The notes below the pieces were generated by a model, which was not told where the DNA came from, searched no databases, and was given only the letters and a program-made list of their open reading frames with translations. From Peptococcaceae bacterium BICA1-8 (GTDB lineage: Bacteria > Bacillota > Peptococcia > Peptococcales > BICA1-8), in NCBI GenBank assembly GCA_000802045.1, contig JUEF01000074.1, positions 23,820 to 87,819 on the forward strand: a stretch of DNA of 64,000 nucleotides. Reading direction: 5' to 3'. Shown in pieces: positions 14,851 through 25,856 of the stretch; position 1 is the stretch's first letter, and the number at the start of each line of letters is the position of its first letter. A program made the translations under genes and the position numbers.

Positions 14851-14956
14851 AGGTTTCGCTTCGTCTCACTACGCTAGGTTAAGGTTGAGGTTAAGGAAGA
14901 AACAGGAGACGAAGGTTGTCTATTAATCTTATGAGGTAGGAAGGGGAAATAGAATT

Positions 14957-14982
14957 AAAAAAACGGCTTGCGCCGTTTTTTT
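14957..14982. terminator. Terminator-like hairpin 1 between murA and spoIID
   Basis: AAAAAAACGGC / GCCGTTTTTTT with loop TTGC: a strong bidirectional terminator shape. Confidence 0.75.
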
Positions 14983-15020
14983 AGATTTCACTTCGTTAGA
15001 TTTAGATTTCGCTACGCTAG

Positions 15021-15053
15021 GTAAGGGTAAGGGTAAGGGTAAGGGTAAGGGTA
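15021..15053. repeat. (GGGTAA)n telomere-like hexamer run
   Basis: About five consecutive GTAAGG/GGGTAA units. Four or more GGG runs on the plus strand could form a G-quadruplex. It lies between two near-identical ACGGC/GCCGT hairpins. Confidence 0.8.
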
Positions 15054-15081
15054 AAAGAAAAACGGCTTTCGCCGTTTCTTT
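15054..15081. terminator. Terminator-like hairpin 2 between murA and spoIID
   Basis: AACGGC / GCCGTT with loop TTTC and A/T-rich flanks, almost a copy of the hairpin at 14957-14982. Confidence 0.7.
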
Positions 15082-15113
15082 AGTACTCTTATTACAATAA
15101 ACAAAAGATTTTC

Positions 15114-15193
15114 TGTCATCCTGAGCGATAGCGAAGGATCTTACGTAATGTAGAAGCTTAAGATCCTTCGTTCGTTCCTCCCTCAGGATGACA
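15114..15193. repeat. MITE-like palindrome (TGTCATCCTGAG), copy 2
   Basis: Full-length copy with inverted halves. With the hairpins, the hexamer run and a CTAGCG mosaic at 15243-15330 it fills the 536-base murA-spoIID gap. Confidence 0.8.
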
Positions 15194-15242
15194 CAGTAGC
15201 AGTTTATAGCATTAATAATAGAACGCCACGTTGACACGATTT

Positions 15243-15338
15243 TTATCTAGCGTAGCGGAATCTTAGTCTAGCGAAGCGAAATCTAAATCTTATCTTTACC
15301 TTAGCCTCAACCTTAACCTTAACCTGTCCCGTCAGGGA
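15243..15338. repeat. CTAGCGAAGCG / GGTTAA mosaic plus GTCCC hairpin at the murA 3' end
   Basis: CTAGCGTAGCG, CTAGCGAAGCG, CCTTAGCCTCAACC, then TGTCCC-GTCA-GGGACA just before the murA stop. The GTCCC/GGGAC hairpin recurs at 28633-28650. Confidence 0.65.
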
Positions 15339-15340
15339 CA

Positions 15341-16588
15341 TTAGACTCTTTGTATTTTCGCGCCTACTGATTGAAGTTTGCTTACAATATTCTCGTAACC
15401 ACGGTCAATATGGTGAACACAGCTTATTTCAGTATCGCCCTCAGCTACTAGGGCTGCGATAACAAGGGCTGCTCCTGCTCGGAGATCGGTGGCTTTAACA
15501 GGACAGCCATAGATATTTTTAACGCCTTCTATTACAACACTTCTGCCTTCAATTTTAATATCCGCACCCATTCTCTTGAATTCATCGGCGTGCATAAAGC
15601 GATTTTCAAATACTGTTTCAGTAATAAGGCTCGTCCCAGAAGACTTCGTCATTAAGGCCATAAACTGAGCCTGCATATCAGTTGGAAACCCGGGATATGG
15701 TAGTGTTTTAATATCTACTGATTTAAGAATGCCGTTACCAATAACCCTTAAAGCATTGTTTTCTTCATATATTTCTGTTCCACATTCCTGCAGCTTGGAA
15801 ATAATGGGCTTTAAGTGATCAACTATAACATTTTCTAGTAATAAATTGCCTCCGGTAATTGCTCCAGCAACTAAATAGCTGCCCGCTTCTATACGATCCG
15901 GGATAACTGTATGGTTAGTTTCACCTAGGCTTTCTACACCTTCTATTCTGATAACACTTGTGCCTGCACCTTTTACTATTGCACCCATGCTATTTAAAAA
16001 GTTTGCTAAGTCAACTATTTCCGGTTCCTCAGCAGCATTTTCAATAACTGTTGTCCCTTCAGCTAAGGTAGCAGCCATCATAATATTTTCTGTTGCCCCC
16101 ACACTGGGAAAATCCAGATATATTTTTGCTCCCTTGAGTCTTTCAGCTCTTGCTTCAATATTGCCATGGTCCAAAGAAATTCTGGCACCTAAAGCTTCCA
16201 TTCCTTTTAGGTGTAAATCAATAGGCCGTGTTCCAATAGCACAACCGCCAGGCATAGATATTTTAACCCTGCCCAAGCGGGCCAGTAGTGGTCCCATCAC
16301 AAGAACGCTTGCGCGCATTTTCCTAACATACTCATAAGGGGCTTCAAAACCGTTAACATTGCTACTATCTATATCCAAAGTGTTCCCCTCAAAATTAACC
16401 TTTGCTCCTAAAATTTCTAAAACTTCGCATATTGTAATTACATCAGCTAATCTGGGAACATCTTGTATTCTACACTTACTAGATGATAATAATGAGGCCA
16501 CAATTATAGGTAATACTGCATTTTTGGCGCCGCTAATAGTAATCTTTCCTTCTAATCTGGCACCACCAGTAACAATAATTTTATCCAA
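15341..16588 (-). CDS. murA: UDP-N-acetylglucosamine 1-carboxyvinyltransferase
   Basis: 415 residues, the usual length, with AGGA before the ATG. First committed step of peptidoglycan synthesis: transfers enolpyruvate from PEP to UDP-GlcNAc in the cytoplasm. The active-site cysteine is Cys116 in [18 protein letters not shown]; the substrate-binding N-terminus is [18 protein letters not shown] Cys at this site predicts fosfomycin sensitivity at the target. Located between ywmB and spoIID, matching murAA of Bacillus. A 600-base repeat region separates it from ywmB, so it probably has its own promoter. Confidence 0.96.
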   Translation of the reverse strand: MDKIIVTGGARLEGKITISGAKNAVLPIIVASLLSSSKCRIQDVPRLADVITICEVLEILGAKVNFEGNTLDIDSSNVNGFEAPYEYVRKMRASVLVMGPLLARLGRVKISMPGGCAIGTRPIDLHLKGMEALGARISLDHGNIEARAERLKGAKIYLDFPSVGATENIMMAATLAEGTTVIENAAEEPEIVDLANFLNSMGAIVKGAGTSVIRIEGVESLGETNHTVIPDRIEAGSYLVAGAITGGNLLLENVIVDHLKPIISKLQECGTEIYEENNALRVIGNGILKSVDIKTLPYPGFPTDMQAQFMALMTKSSGTSLITETVFENRFMHADEFKRMGADIKIEGRSVVIEGVKNIYGCPVKATDLRAGAALVIAALVAEGDTEISCVHHIDRGYENIVSKLQSVGAKIQRV

Positions 16589-17193
16589 TACTATTCCTGT
16601 TTACAAAACCTTCAAAATTAATACCTAAAGAGTTTTGCTACAGGGTGCACCTCCTCTCGTAGTTTAGTTGTTAGTGAATGGGGAGTAGTTATTTGGGCAG
16701 CTTTTTTGGTTCGTGCCCAGTTAATCAGTGCCCAGTGACCAGGAAAAGATAAGAAAATATCTATCGTCCTCTTGCATAGATAATATAAATAAATGCATAT
16801 TCTTGATAAGTATGTGATATTTAAAGCTTAGTGTCAAGATAGATATTCGGTAAATAGTAACCAATTCCTGCCTTAAAATGCAATTTGGGACAAATTACCT
16901 AAGTAATAATGCAAAAGCATTATTACTTAGGTAGGATTTCGCTCCATTCCATTTCGCTAGATTAAGATTTCGCTCACTTTGTTTCGCTAGGTTAAGGCTA
17001 AGTAGTAATGCTTTGCATTTCTAAAGTTGAGGTTAGCCTTCTTAAACTTAGTTATTAGTAGCTAGAGAATTACTTTTAGTCTATACAGTTGTCTATGTAA
17101 TTTTAAGAATTATTCTTAATCTAGCGAAGCGAAGTCTTAATCTAGCGTAGCGAAATCTTAATCTTCTCTTCTCCTTAGCCTTAACCTGCACTC
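16589..17193. repeat. 605-base gap with hairpin and CTAGCG/GGTTAA mosaics
   Basis: Holds a 16-bp perfect hairpin (16897-16912/16917-16932, CCTAAGTAATAATGC arm), CTAGCG-type repeats in both orientations (16933-17040 and 17115-17188) and decayed CAGTGCCCAGTG heptamers (16720-16745). Roughly 16750-16890 is A/T-rich single-copy sequence that may carry the murA promoter. No gene seen. Confidence 0.6.
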
Positions 17194-17937
17194 TTAATAT
17201 TCTTCGAATATTAAGGGCGCACCAACATGGATATATGTTTTATCGTCGATAGCATGGTAGCGCAAGGCTGCGTTTAGATTGATTTTTTGATCAGCTACAT
17301 CAAGATAACTGGTACATATAGGTGTATAGCCGCTAAAGCTTACAAGCTGTTGGGTATCAATACCTTCTGTTACTTGGGCATTAACCGATGCAAAGGCTAG
17401 ATCGGATTTCCTATAGAGCTCTTCTTTGCTTAGTTGACCGGGAAAGGTACCCACTATAGTTACACCTATCTCAGTTTGAGCATCAAGGTAATCAAAGATT
17501 TTAGTAGCTAGGTCATAATATTTTCTACCTTTTTCCAAATTGTTGCAACTAATTTGCATTCCTAAAAATGTTCCTGACTCTAGTCCCTCAGACTGAAAGC
17601 TTTGTAATGACAGCTGCAGATATACGTTGTCCTCAATTATTTGACCCTGGTAAATACTAATAAAATCGGTATAGTGCTCATATGCTGGTTTGGTACTTAA
17701 AGATAGGTCTTTTGCTATATCTTGGTAGATAGATTGGAGTTCATCAGTAAGAAGTCCCTTTTTATTTATTTGTGCCCAGGCTTCTATATTTAATTCGCTA
17801 AAGTCTCCTTTTGTAGCATGAAAACTTTTAGTAACAATGTCTAAATAATCCTGGCTTGCAACATTACTTTGATATATAGGGATAATAATAAATGTTAAAA
17901 TTCCTAGAAAAGCTATTATGGAGGAATGATTTTTCAA
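17194..17937 (-). CDS. ywmB: YwmB-like secreted protein
   Basis: 247 residues if translation begins at TTG 17937, which has AAAGGATG about 9 nt upstream; an ATG four codons earlier overlaps that ribosome site. N-terminal membrane/signal segment (IIAFLGILTFIIIPIYQSNVASQ). The pattern ELNIEAWAQINKKGLLTDELQSIYQDIAKDL, GTFPGQLSKEELYRKSDLAFASVNAQVTEGI and LVSFSGYTPI matches the YwmB family (TATA-box-binding-like fold), whose gene lies between the atp operon and murAA in Bacilli. Biochemical role unknown; probably envelope-located. Confidence 0.75.
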   Translation of the reverse strand: MKNHSSIIAFLGILTFIIIPIYQSNVASQDYLDIVTKSFHATKGDFSELNIEAWAQINKKGLLTDELQSIYQDIAKDLSLSTKPAYEHYTDFISIYQGQIIEDNVYLQLSLQSFQSEGLESGTFLGMQISCNNLEKGRKYYDLATKIFDYLDAQTEIGVTIVGTFPGQLSKEELYRKSDLAFASVNAQVTEGIDTQQLVSFSGYTPICTSYLDVADQKINLNAALRYHAIDDKTYIHVGAPLIFEEY

Positions 17938-17959
17938 AGTGGAACACATCCTTTTTAGT

Positions 17960-18020
17960 ATTTGTGGCCGGTGGCCAGTGCCCGGGAACCAGTGATCAGT
18001 GATCGGTGAACAGGGATCGG
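17960..18020. repeat. Decayed heptamer tract upstream of ywmB
   Basis: GTGGCCGGTGGCCAGTGCCC, CCAGTGATCAGTGATCGGTG and similar: GACTRGT-type units with substitutions, 25-85 bases upstream of the start. Confidence 0.5.
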
Positions 18021-18089
18021 GGTCCTGTGAAATTTTGGATTAGTGCTTATGAGTTTAGTATTATCCATAAATTGGTATATTATTCGTAA

Positions 18090-18124
18090 TTTAATAATAA
18101 AATTGCTAAGCAATTTTTATTATT
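18090..18124. other. A/T-rich hairpin upstream of the DUF4127 gene
   Basis: AATAATAAAATTGC ... GCAATTTTTATTATT with a 3-nt loop and one bulge, in the divergent region between ywmB and the DUF4127 gene. Confidence 0.5.
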
Positions 18125-18189
18125 GGGGGGCTATGCATGTTTAATAGGCAGAATTATTGGATTATGTTAAGATGACAAAGGGTGATTTT

Positions 18190-19731
18190 ATGAAAAAATT
18201 AATTATAATAGCGGTAATTATGTCTTTACTTTCAGGGTGTAGCTTTTTTACTATAGCTCCGGAAATAGTAGGTTTAATTCCGTTGGACAGCCGACCTTGT
18301 AATACTCAATATCCAGAGATATTAGGGAAAATGGGTAATATGCAGCTGGATATACCATATGCATACCTAGACAATTTTCTTGAGCCAGCTCAAACTAAAA
18401 ACCTTTGGTCCTGGCTGGAAGCCAGCGGCAAAGGTTTTAATAGGATTATTATAAATACCACTGAGCTTTTTAATGGTGGTCTAATTGCCTCCCGGGATCC
18501 TCAGTCTTACCAAGACCTTGTTGCACAGATAGCCCGCCTCAAAAGCTTCTGTGAGAAAAACAAAAATAAGGATATCACGGTAATCACAGTACTGCCCCGA
18601 CTTTTGCCCAGTCAATTTACCCAGCTGTGGCCATATAATGAGGAAATCGCTGAATATGCCCAAAATATTGATATAGCTGACCGGGAAGGGAAAAAGGCTC
18701 CTGAACCTCCACAAAGCATTCCGAAGGATATGTTAAACGAATATTTAGGTATCTATGAAAATACTCAGCTTTTAGTTGAGAGTTTAATTTCTTTTGCTAA
18801 TGAGGGGCTAATTGATCACTATCTCATAGGTCAGGATGATGCGGAGGAGTACGGCTTAAGTAATAAAATAGTACGAGAGTTAACACCAAAACTAAATGAT
18901 AAGGTTCAATTCGTACATGGTGCCGATGAGTTGACGATGTTAGTATTAGCTCGAGTGCTACCACTAAAGGAAAATTTAAGTTTAAAGGTTGAATATTCTA
19001 ATAGAGACTTAAAGGAAGCTTATTTCCCCTTTGAGGCTGCCAGCCTGGAGAATGTTGTGAAAACTAAGCTTAATTATTTAAATATAATGGAAGCTACTGA
19101 TTCCGACAAAAGGGTTATCATCCATAATGATGCAGCAAGGCTAGCTTCTTTAAGGGATCTTATCCAAGAGAGCGCCAGTCCTTACCTAGGATTAATGGAC
19201 ATTGCTCACACTAATAAAGGTGATATTAACTTATTGGATTTCCTTTTGAATAATGATACCTTTCCTAAAGTGACAGGCTATGCTGGCTGGAATACGGCAG
19301 GGAATACCATCGGGACAGAGCTGTCCCATGCTGTTTATTATCAATATTTGGCTGATAGCTTCAAAAAATACAAAAAGCCCGCTCAGGCAGAAGCCTTGCA
19401 AGCTTATCTAGAATTTAAGTTTATTCGAATTGCCGAGGATTTAGTCTATCAAGGGATTTTAAGAGAAGAATTAAATGAACGGTTAAAAACGCTGAATATT
19501 GACCCTCATAATATCGGTGAAAGACATGCTGAGGCTAACGGAATTCTAGCGGAATTATATGCCCCCTATGATGAGAAATTAGCAAAAGCTTTTATAGGGC
19601 AGCAATTTAAAATAGGCGAGATAAGCTTTACTGTGGAAAAAATTTCTTCCAAGATGGAATTACCGTGGAGCAGGACCTTTGAGGCGAAAGTGTCGCCGGA
19701 GGCGGTAATTGTACTTCTGGGGGAAGATTGA
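18190..19731 (+). CDS. DUF4127-family lipoprotein
   Basis: 513 residues from ATG 18190, behind AAGGGTGA; an upstream ATG in frame (18157) lacks a ribosome site. The signal peptide ends in a lipobox (MSLLSGC, Cys17), so it is a lipoprotein on the outer face of the membrane. GLIPLDSRPCNTQYP, DIPYAYLDNFLEPAQ, INTTELFNGGLIASR and the C-terminal TGYAGWNTAGNTIGTELSHAVYYQYLAD match DUF4127 proteins, whose function is unknown. Transcribed alone and opposite to all neighbours. The conserved Asp/Arg/His content would suit an enzyme, but I assign none. Confidence 0.8.
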   Translation: MKKLIIIAVIMSLLSGCSFFTIAPEIVGLIPLDSRPCNTQYPEILGKMGNMQLDIPYAYLDNFLEPAQTKNLWSWLEASGKGFNRIIINTTELFNGGLIASRDPQSYQDLVAQIARLKSFCEKNKNKDITVITVLPRLLPSQFTQLWPYNEEIAEYAQNIDIADREGKKAPEPPQSIPKDMLNEYLGIYENTQLLVESLISFANEGLIDHYLIGQDDAEEYGLSNKIVRELTPKLNDKVQFVHGADELTMLVLARVLPLKENLSLKVEYSNRDLKEAYFPFEAASLENVVKTKLNYLNIMEATDSDKRVIIHNDAARLASLRDLIQESASPYLGLMDIAHTNKGDINLLDFLLNNDTFPKVTGYAGWNTAGNTIGTELSHAVYYQYLADSFKKYKKPAQAEALQAYLEFKFIRIAEDLVYQGILREELNERLKTLNIDPHNIGERHAEANGILAELYAPYDEKLAKAFIGQQFKIGEISFTVEKISSKMELPWSRTFEAKVSPEAVIVLLGED

Positions 19732-20077
19732 GGGTCTGACAATTACTACTGGGTGAATATTGTGCGTCTGACAAAAAAACCTTGTCATTCTGAGCGTTAG
19801 CGAAGAATCTTAAGATCCTTCGGTCGTTCTTCCCTCAGGATGACATAGCAATAATCAGGGGATCACAGTATGTCATCGCGAGCGTAGCGTGGCGATCTCT
19901 GACCCCAGATAAACCATAGATTGCCACAGGCTAGCGCCTTCGCAATGACAAGACTACTAACCCCAAGGAAAGTGTCAGATACACCAATTTGACCTCAAAT
20001 AAATCAGACGCGTAATACTGGCCCTCATGCATGTGTCAGACGCAAAATTTTAACCCTTGAGTACATCAGACACAATA
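19732..20077. repeat. 346-base gap with two palindromic elements
   Basis: Carries a TGTCATTCTGAG palindrome (19783-19845), a TGTCATCGCGAG...CGCAATGACA palindrome (19871-19950) and four irregular GTCTGACA/CATCAGACG motifs between 19734 and 20070. No gene seen. Confidence 0.7.
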
Positions 20078-20443
20078 TCAATTCACATAGATATTCTCGA
20101 TATCTACTGCTGTGTCGCTGACTACTACTAGGCCTATGTCGCCTGAGTAGTCGTGACCGTCAACTAGAGTGAACTCTACGTTGTTTTTATGAGCTAGGTT
20201 TATATAATCCATGGCGAATGAGAGCTGGACATCATTGGTGATAACTAGCCTTTTTGCTCTAGGATCGTGGATCGCATCTAGTATTTCTTTATATGTTCCG
20301 GGCTCAACGATTTGTTTTTTTGTAAGGGCTTTTAATACCCTTTCGCGAAAACAGCCCAAGTAATTATTAATTTCCTCTCTCTTCAACTCGGGAGTACCGT
20401 AGATTCCTCTATCTATGGCTTTTTCCAATTCGGATTTACTCAT
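20078..20443 (-). CDS. YueI-like protein (DUF1694)
   Basis: 121 residues with AGGAGGT before the ATG. The pattern LEKAIDRGIYGTPELKREEINNYLGCFRERVLKALTKKQI...YKEILDAIHDPRAKRLVITNDVQLSFAMDYINLAHKNNVEFTLVDG matches the DUF1694/YueI family, a small cytoplasmic protein distantly like ribosomal L7Ae-type folds. Function not established. Normal length for the family. Upstream lie two heptamer tracts and a palindrome; the atp operon ends 550 bases further upstream, so it probably has its own promoter. Confidence 0.7.
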   Translation of the reverse strand: MSKSELEKAIDRGIYGTPELKREEINNYLGCFRERVLKALTKKQIVEPGTYKEILDAIHDPRAKRLVITNDVQLSFAMDYINLAHKNNVEFTLVDGHDYSGDIGLVVVSDTAVDIENIYVN

Positions 20444-20458
20444 CTTTAACCTCCTAGG

Positions 20459-20493
20459 TAGTTACTGGTGACTAGTGACTGGTGACTAGTGTA
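20459..20493. repeat. GACTRGT heptamer tract upstream of yueI-like gene
   Basis: GTTACTGGTGACTAGTGACT and further units, starting 16 bases upstream of the start codon. Left end of an inverted pair with 20791-20844. Confidence 0.8.
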
Positions 20494-20790
20494 TTCCACA
20501 AAAGCTATTTTTTAACCACGGGTCCCTCCGGGACACACGGATTAACACGGTAATAATATTTTCATATATTTCATGTGTCTCTTTAGGTAGTTACTAGTGA
20601 CTGGTGACTAGTAACTAGTGTATTCCTAAATCTATTATTTAACCCCGGATGTCTGTCGCTCAAACTGTATGGAATTATTATTTCTCGTCATCCTGAGCGA
20701 TAGCGAAGGATCTTAAGATCCTTCGCTCGTGCCTCCCTCAGGATGACATAGCAACAATCAGTAGCTTTCATACAACGACAAAATTGTGAT
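20494..20790. repeat. Interior of the yueI-atpC gap
   Basis: Holds an AACCACGGGTCCCTCCGGGACACACGG element (20517-20545; the CACGG...GTGTTTATCC family), another heptamer tract (20587-20620) and a TGTCATCCTGAG palindrome (20687-20748). No gene seen. Confidence 0.65.
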
Positions 20791-20844
20791 TAGTCTAGTG
20801 ACTATTGACCGTGACCAGTCACTAGTCACTAGTCACTAGTCACC
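20791..20844. repeat. GACTRGT heptamer tract, inverted, downstream of atpC
   Basis: Reads CCAGTCACTAGTCACTAGTC on the plus strand, opposite to the tracts at 20459 and 20587, closing an inverted bracket. Confidence 0.8.
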
Positions 20845-20848
20845 CTAG

Positions 20849-20893
20849 AAACAGATACACCGCAGTCTTTTAGTGACTGCGGTGCATCTGTTT
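20849..20893 (-). terminator. Terminator of the ATP synthase operon
   Basis: 19-bp stem with one mismatch (arms 20849-20867 and 20875-20893, core CACCGCAGTC/GACTGCGGTG), loop TTTTAGT; 100 bases past the atpC stop. Confidence 0.75.
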
Positions 20894-20993
20894 TAGGTTA
20901 ATTGCTTAAGTATCAAGCAATCATATTATTCTATTCTACTCATTTTTTAAAATTCCTTCTTTTTTTGCAAGGTAATTTTTGGCCCACTTAAAA

Positions 20994-21404
20994 CTAGTGT
21001 TTTTCTCGGCCTGCTACTCTTAATCTGGCAATGGCTCGCTTTAGGGCGGTTTCTGCCCGTATTAAATCAACACCGGATTTGTTGTGCAGGCGCTGTTCTG
21101 CTCGTTCTTTTGCCTCTTGGGCTCTTTTGGGATCAACTTCTTCAGCCAGTTCTGCAGTATTGGCTAAGATGCTGGCTTTATTATCTGAAACCTCTAAAAA
21201 GCCGCCGCTTATGGCCATTTTTTTATACTCACCGGCTACTTTATATTTAATTACACCTGGTTCTAGCCCAGATATCATAGGGGCATGATTAGGCAAAATA
21301 CCCATATAGCCTTCAATAGCAGGTACAATTAGGGATGTAATCTCTTCAGATAATACTTTGCGCTCTGGAGTAACTACCTCCAGCGTGAGGGTTTTATCAG
21401 ACAT
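20994..21404 (-). CDS. atpC: ATP synthase F1 subunit epsilon
   Basis: 136 residues; GGATAGGGGGT before the ATG, 11 bases after the atpD stop. N-terminal beta-barrel (LTLEVVTPERKVLSEEITSLIVPAIEGYMGILPNHAPMISGLEPGVIKY) and C-terminal helical hairpin (DPKRAQEAKERAEQRLHNKSGVDLIRAETALKRAIARLRVA). The rotor-stalk subunit contacting gamma and the c ring; its C-terminal helices can inhibit ATP hydrolysis. Last gene of the operon. Confidence 0.95.
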   Translation of the reverse strand: MSDKTLTLEVVTPERKVLSEEITSLIVPAIEGYMGILPNHAPMISGLEPGVIKYKVAGEYKKMAISGGFLEVSDNKASILANTAELAEEVDPKRAQEAKERAEQRLHNKSGVDLIRAETALKRAIARLRVAGREKH

Positions 21405-21415
21405 GTGCTTACCCC

Positions 21416-22837
<1,422 letters not shown>

Positions 22838-22844
22838 TTACAAT

Positions 22845-22876
22845 AGTGACTAGTGACTGGTGACTAGTGACTAGTA
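22845..22876. repeat. GACTRGT heptamer tract, left bracket in the atp operon
   Basis: AGTGACTAGTGACTGGTGAC plus further units. Inverted relative to the tract at 23288-23319; together they enclose the four-helix-bundle gene. Confidence 0.88.
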
Positions 22877-22892
22877 GGTCACTGACAAGCCA

Positions 22893-23276
22893 CTATTCAG
22901 AGTTTTTCTTATCCAAAGAATTTATCAGTGCGTTTAGCATTCTTCCAATCTCATCATATTTTTCTTTTAGACATTGGTAAGTACCTTTACTAATATAACC
23001 TACATCCCTAGCAAGAATTAAATGGTATCTAGTCTCAACCAACGAGCCTCTTGCTATGAACAACATCCTTTTGAAATTGTTTCTCGAGTTTGACCCCAAT
23101 CCCTCTGCTATATTGGTAGGTACAGAAGCTGCCGAACGGCGTAATTGACTGCTAAGTCCAAACTCTTCACTTTTTGGAAAACTATTAGTAATTTTATATA
23201 GTTCTATAACTAATTGATGAGATTTCTGCCAAACTACTAAATCCTCAAAATCATTAATATTATTTCTTTTCATCAT
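22893..23276 (-). CDS. Four-helix-bundle protein (S23 / 23S rRNA intervening-sequence family), inserted in the atp operon
   Basis: 127 residues. Family marks: FEDLVVWQKSHQLVIELYKITNSFPKSEEFGLSSQLRRSAASVPTNIAEGLGSNSRNNFKRMLFIARGSLVETRYHLILARDVGYIS, the S23/IVP four-helix-bundle family. Members occur in rRNA intervening sequences, as free-standing genes in mobile contexts, and as relatives of the Avd protein of diversity-generating retroelements. No reverse transcriptase or template repeat is present here. It sits between atpG and atpD, where other Firmicutes have no gene, bracketed by inverted GACTRGT tracts, so it looks like cargo of a small inserted element. It is co-oriented with the operon and probably co-transcribed. 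Function unknown; basic surface suggests nucleic-acid binding. Confidence 0.88.
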   Translation of the reverse strand: MMKRNNINDFEDLVVWQKSHQLVIELYKITNSFPKSEEFGLSSQLRRSAASVPTNIAEGLGSNSRNNFKRMLFIARGSLVETRYHLILARDVGYISKGTYQCLKEKYDEIGRMLNALINSLDKKNSE

Positions 23277-23287
23277 TCACCTTTAGA

Positions 23288-23319
23288 TACCAGTCACTAG
23301 TCACTAGTCACCAGTAACT
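23288..23319. repeat. GACTRGT heptamer tract, right bracket in the atp operon
   Basis: Reads CCAGTCACTAGTCACTAGTC on plus, the reverse complement of the tract at 22845-22876. Lies 12 bases upstream of the four-helix-bundle start and 38 bases past the atpG stop. Confidence 0.88.
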
Positions 23320-23356
23320 CCACCCAAAATTTCCACCCATTAGCCGGGCAGCTTCG

Positions 23357-24214
23357 CTACCCTTGCTGTGCATTGGCGCCGCCGACTATTTCGGATATTT
23401 CCCGGGTAATTGCGGCTTGGCGAGCCATGTTGTACTTTAGGGTCAGTTGATCAATCATATCGCCAGCGTTATCGGTGGCTGATCCCATAGCGGTCATAGT
23501 GGCACCATGTTCGCTGGCTTTGGCTTCTGTTAATGCACTAAAGACCTGATTGATGAGGTATAGTGGAAGTAATTGATTTAATACCGTTTGAGGTGAGGGG
23601 TCAAAAATGTAATCCAATTCCCCACCGGATTCCTCTTGGGGTGTTTCTATGGGTAGTAGCTTTTTAGTTTTAGGCTTATGCTGCATAGCGGTAATGAATT
23701 GGGTATAGACTATATAGACCTCATCATAAATGCCTTGTGTATAAAAGGTTTTAACCGCCTCTGCCAATTCTTTAGCTTCGCTTAGTTTGGGTATATCGGA
23801 AATGCCAATGAACTCGGCTTCTACCTTATAGTTTCTTTTTCTAAAAAAGTCTCTGGCCTTTTTGCCTACAGCTAAGATGCCAATTTCTTGATCGCGATGG
23901 TGAGCCATTGATACTATTGCACTTCTAATAATGTTGGCATTATAGCCGCCGGATAAACCTTTATTGGCTGCAACAATAATAAACCCGATCTTTTTGGGCT
24001 CCCGAACCTCTAATAGGGCATCTTTTAAATCAGGAGAGGAAGCAACCAAACGGGATAAGACTTCTTCTAATTTGTTTGAATAAGGGCGAGCGGAAACTAC
24101 TGCACCTTGAGTTCTTCTGAGCTTTGCAGCAGCCACCATCTCCATAGCCTTAGTAATCTGCTGAGTATTTTTAACACTGCGTATTCTTCTTTTTATATCA
24201 CTAACACTAGCCAA
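23357..24214 (-). CDS. atpG: ATP synthase F1 subunit gamma
   Basis: 285 residues; TTG start with AAGGTGGTG upstream. N-terminal helix (SVSDIKRRIRSVKNTQQITKAMEMVAAAKLRRTQ) and C-terminal helix (EHGATMTAMGSATDNAGDMIDQLTLKYNMARQAAITREISEIVGGA) form the central shaft that rotates inside the alpha3beta3 ring. Usual length and complete. Unusual context: 127 bases with half of a palindromic repeat separate it from atpA, and a foreign gene follows before atpD. Confidence 0.96.
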   Translation of the reverse strand: MASVSDIKRRIRSVKNTQQITKAMEMVAAAKLRRTQGAVVSARPYSNKLEEVLSRLVASSPDLKDALLEVREPKKIGFIIVAANKGLSGGYNANIIRSAIVSMAHHRDQEIGILAVGKKARDFFRKRNYKVEAEFIGISDIPKLSEAKELAEAVKTFYTQGIYDEVYIVYTQFITAMQHKPKTKKLLPIETPQEESGGELDYIFDPSPQTVLNQLLPLYLINQVFSALTEAKASEHGATMTAMGSATDNAGDMIDQLTLKYNMARQAAITREISEIVGGANAQQG

Positions 24215-24249
24215 TCATTTCACCACCTTCTCGTAGGCACTGAAGAGTC

Positions 24250-24277
24250 AGATCCTTCGCTACCGCTCAGGATGACA
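24250..24277. repeat. Half copy of the TGTCATCCTGAG palindrome within the atp operon
   Basis: AGATCCTTCGCTACCGCTCA then GGATGACA. The flank continues CAATCTT...GACTTTTTCAGTGGTCT, a sequence also found after the copy at 50267-50329 (50350-50362), so the two copies share more than the palindrome. Confidence 0.65.
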
Positions 24278-24341
24278 ATCTTGGCATTTGCCATATCGTT
24301 GACTTTTTCAGTGGTCTCCCTTCTCTTGGGGGCTTTTTAGG

Positions 24342-25856
<1,515 letters not shown>

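Noticed and set aside
14929..15237. 102-codon minus-strand ORF with LPLPLPLPLPLP
   Set aside because: Read through a palindrome and the GGGTAA run; not a plausible protein.
22893..23276. Avd protein of a diversity-generating retroelement
   Set aside because: The four-helix-bundle family fits, but no reverse transcriptase, template repeat or variable repeat is in the window.
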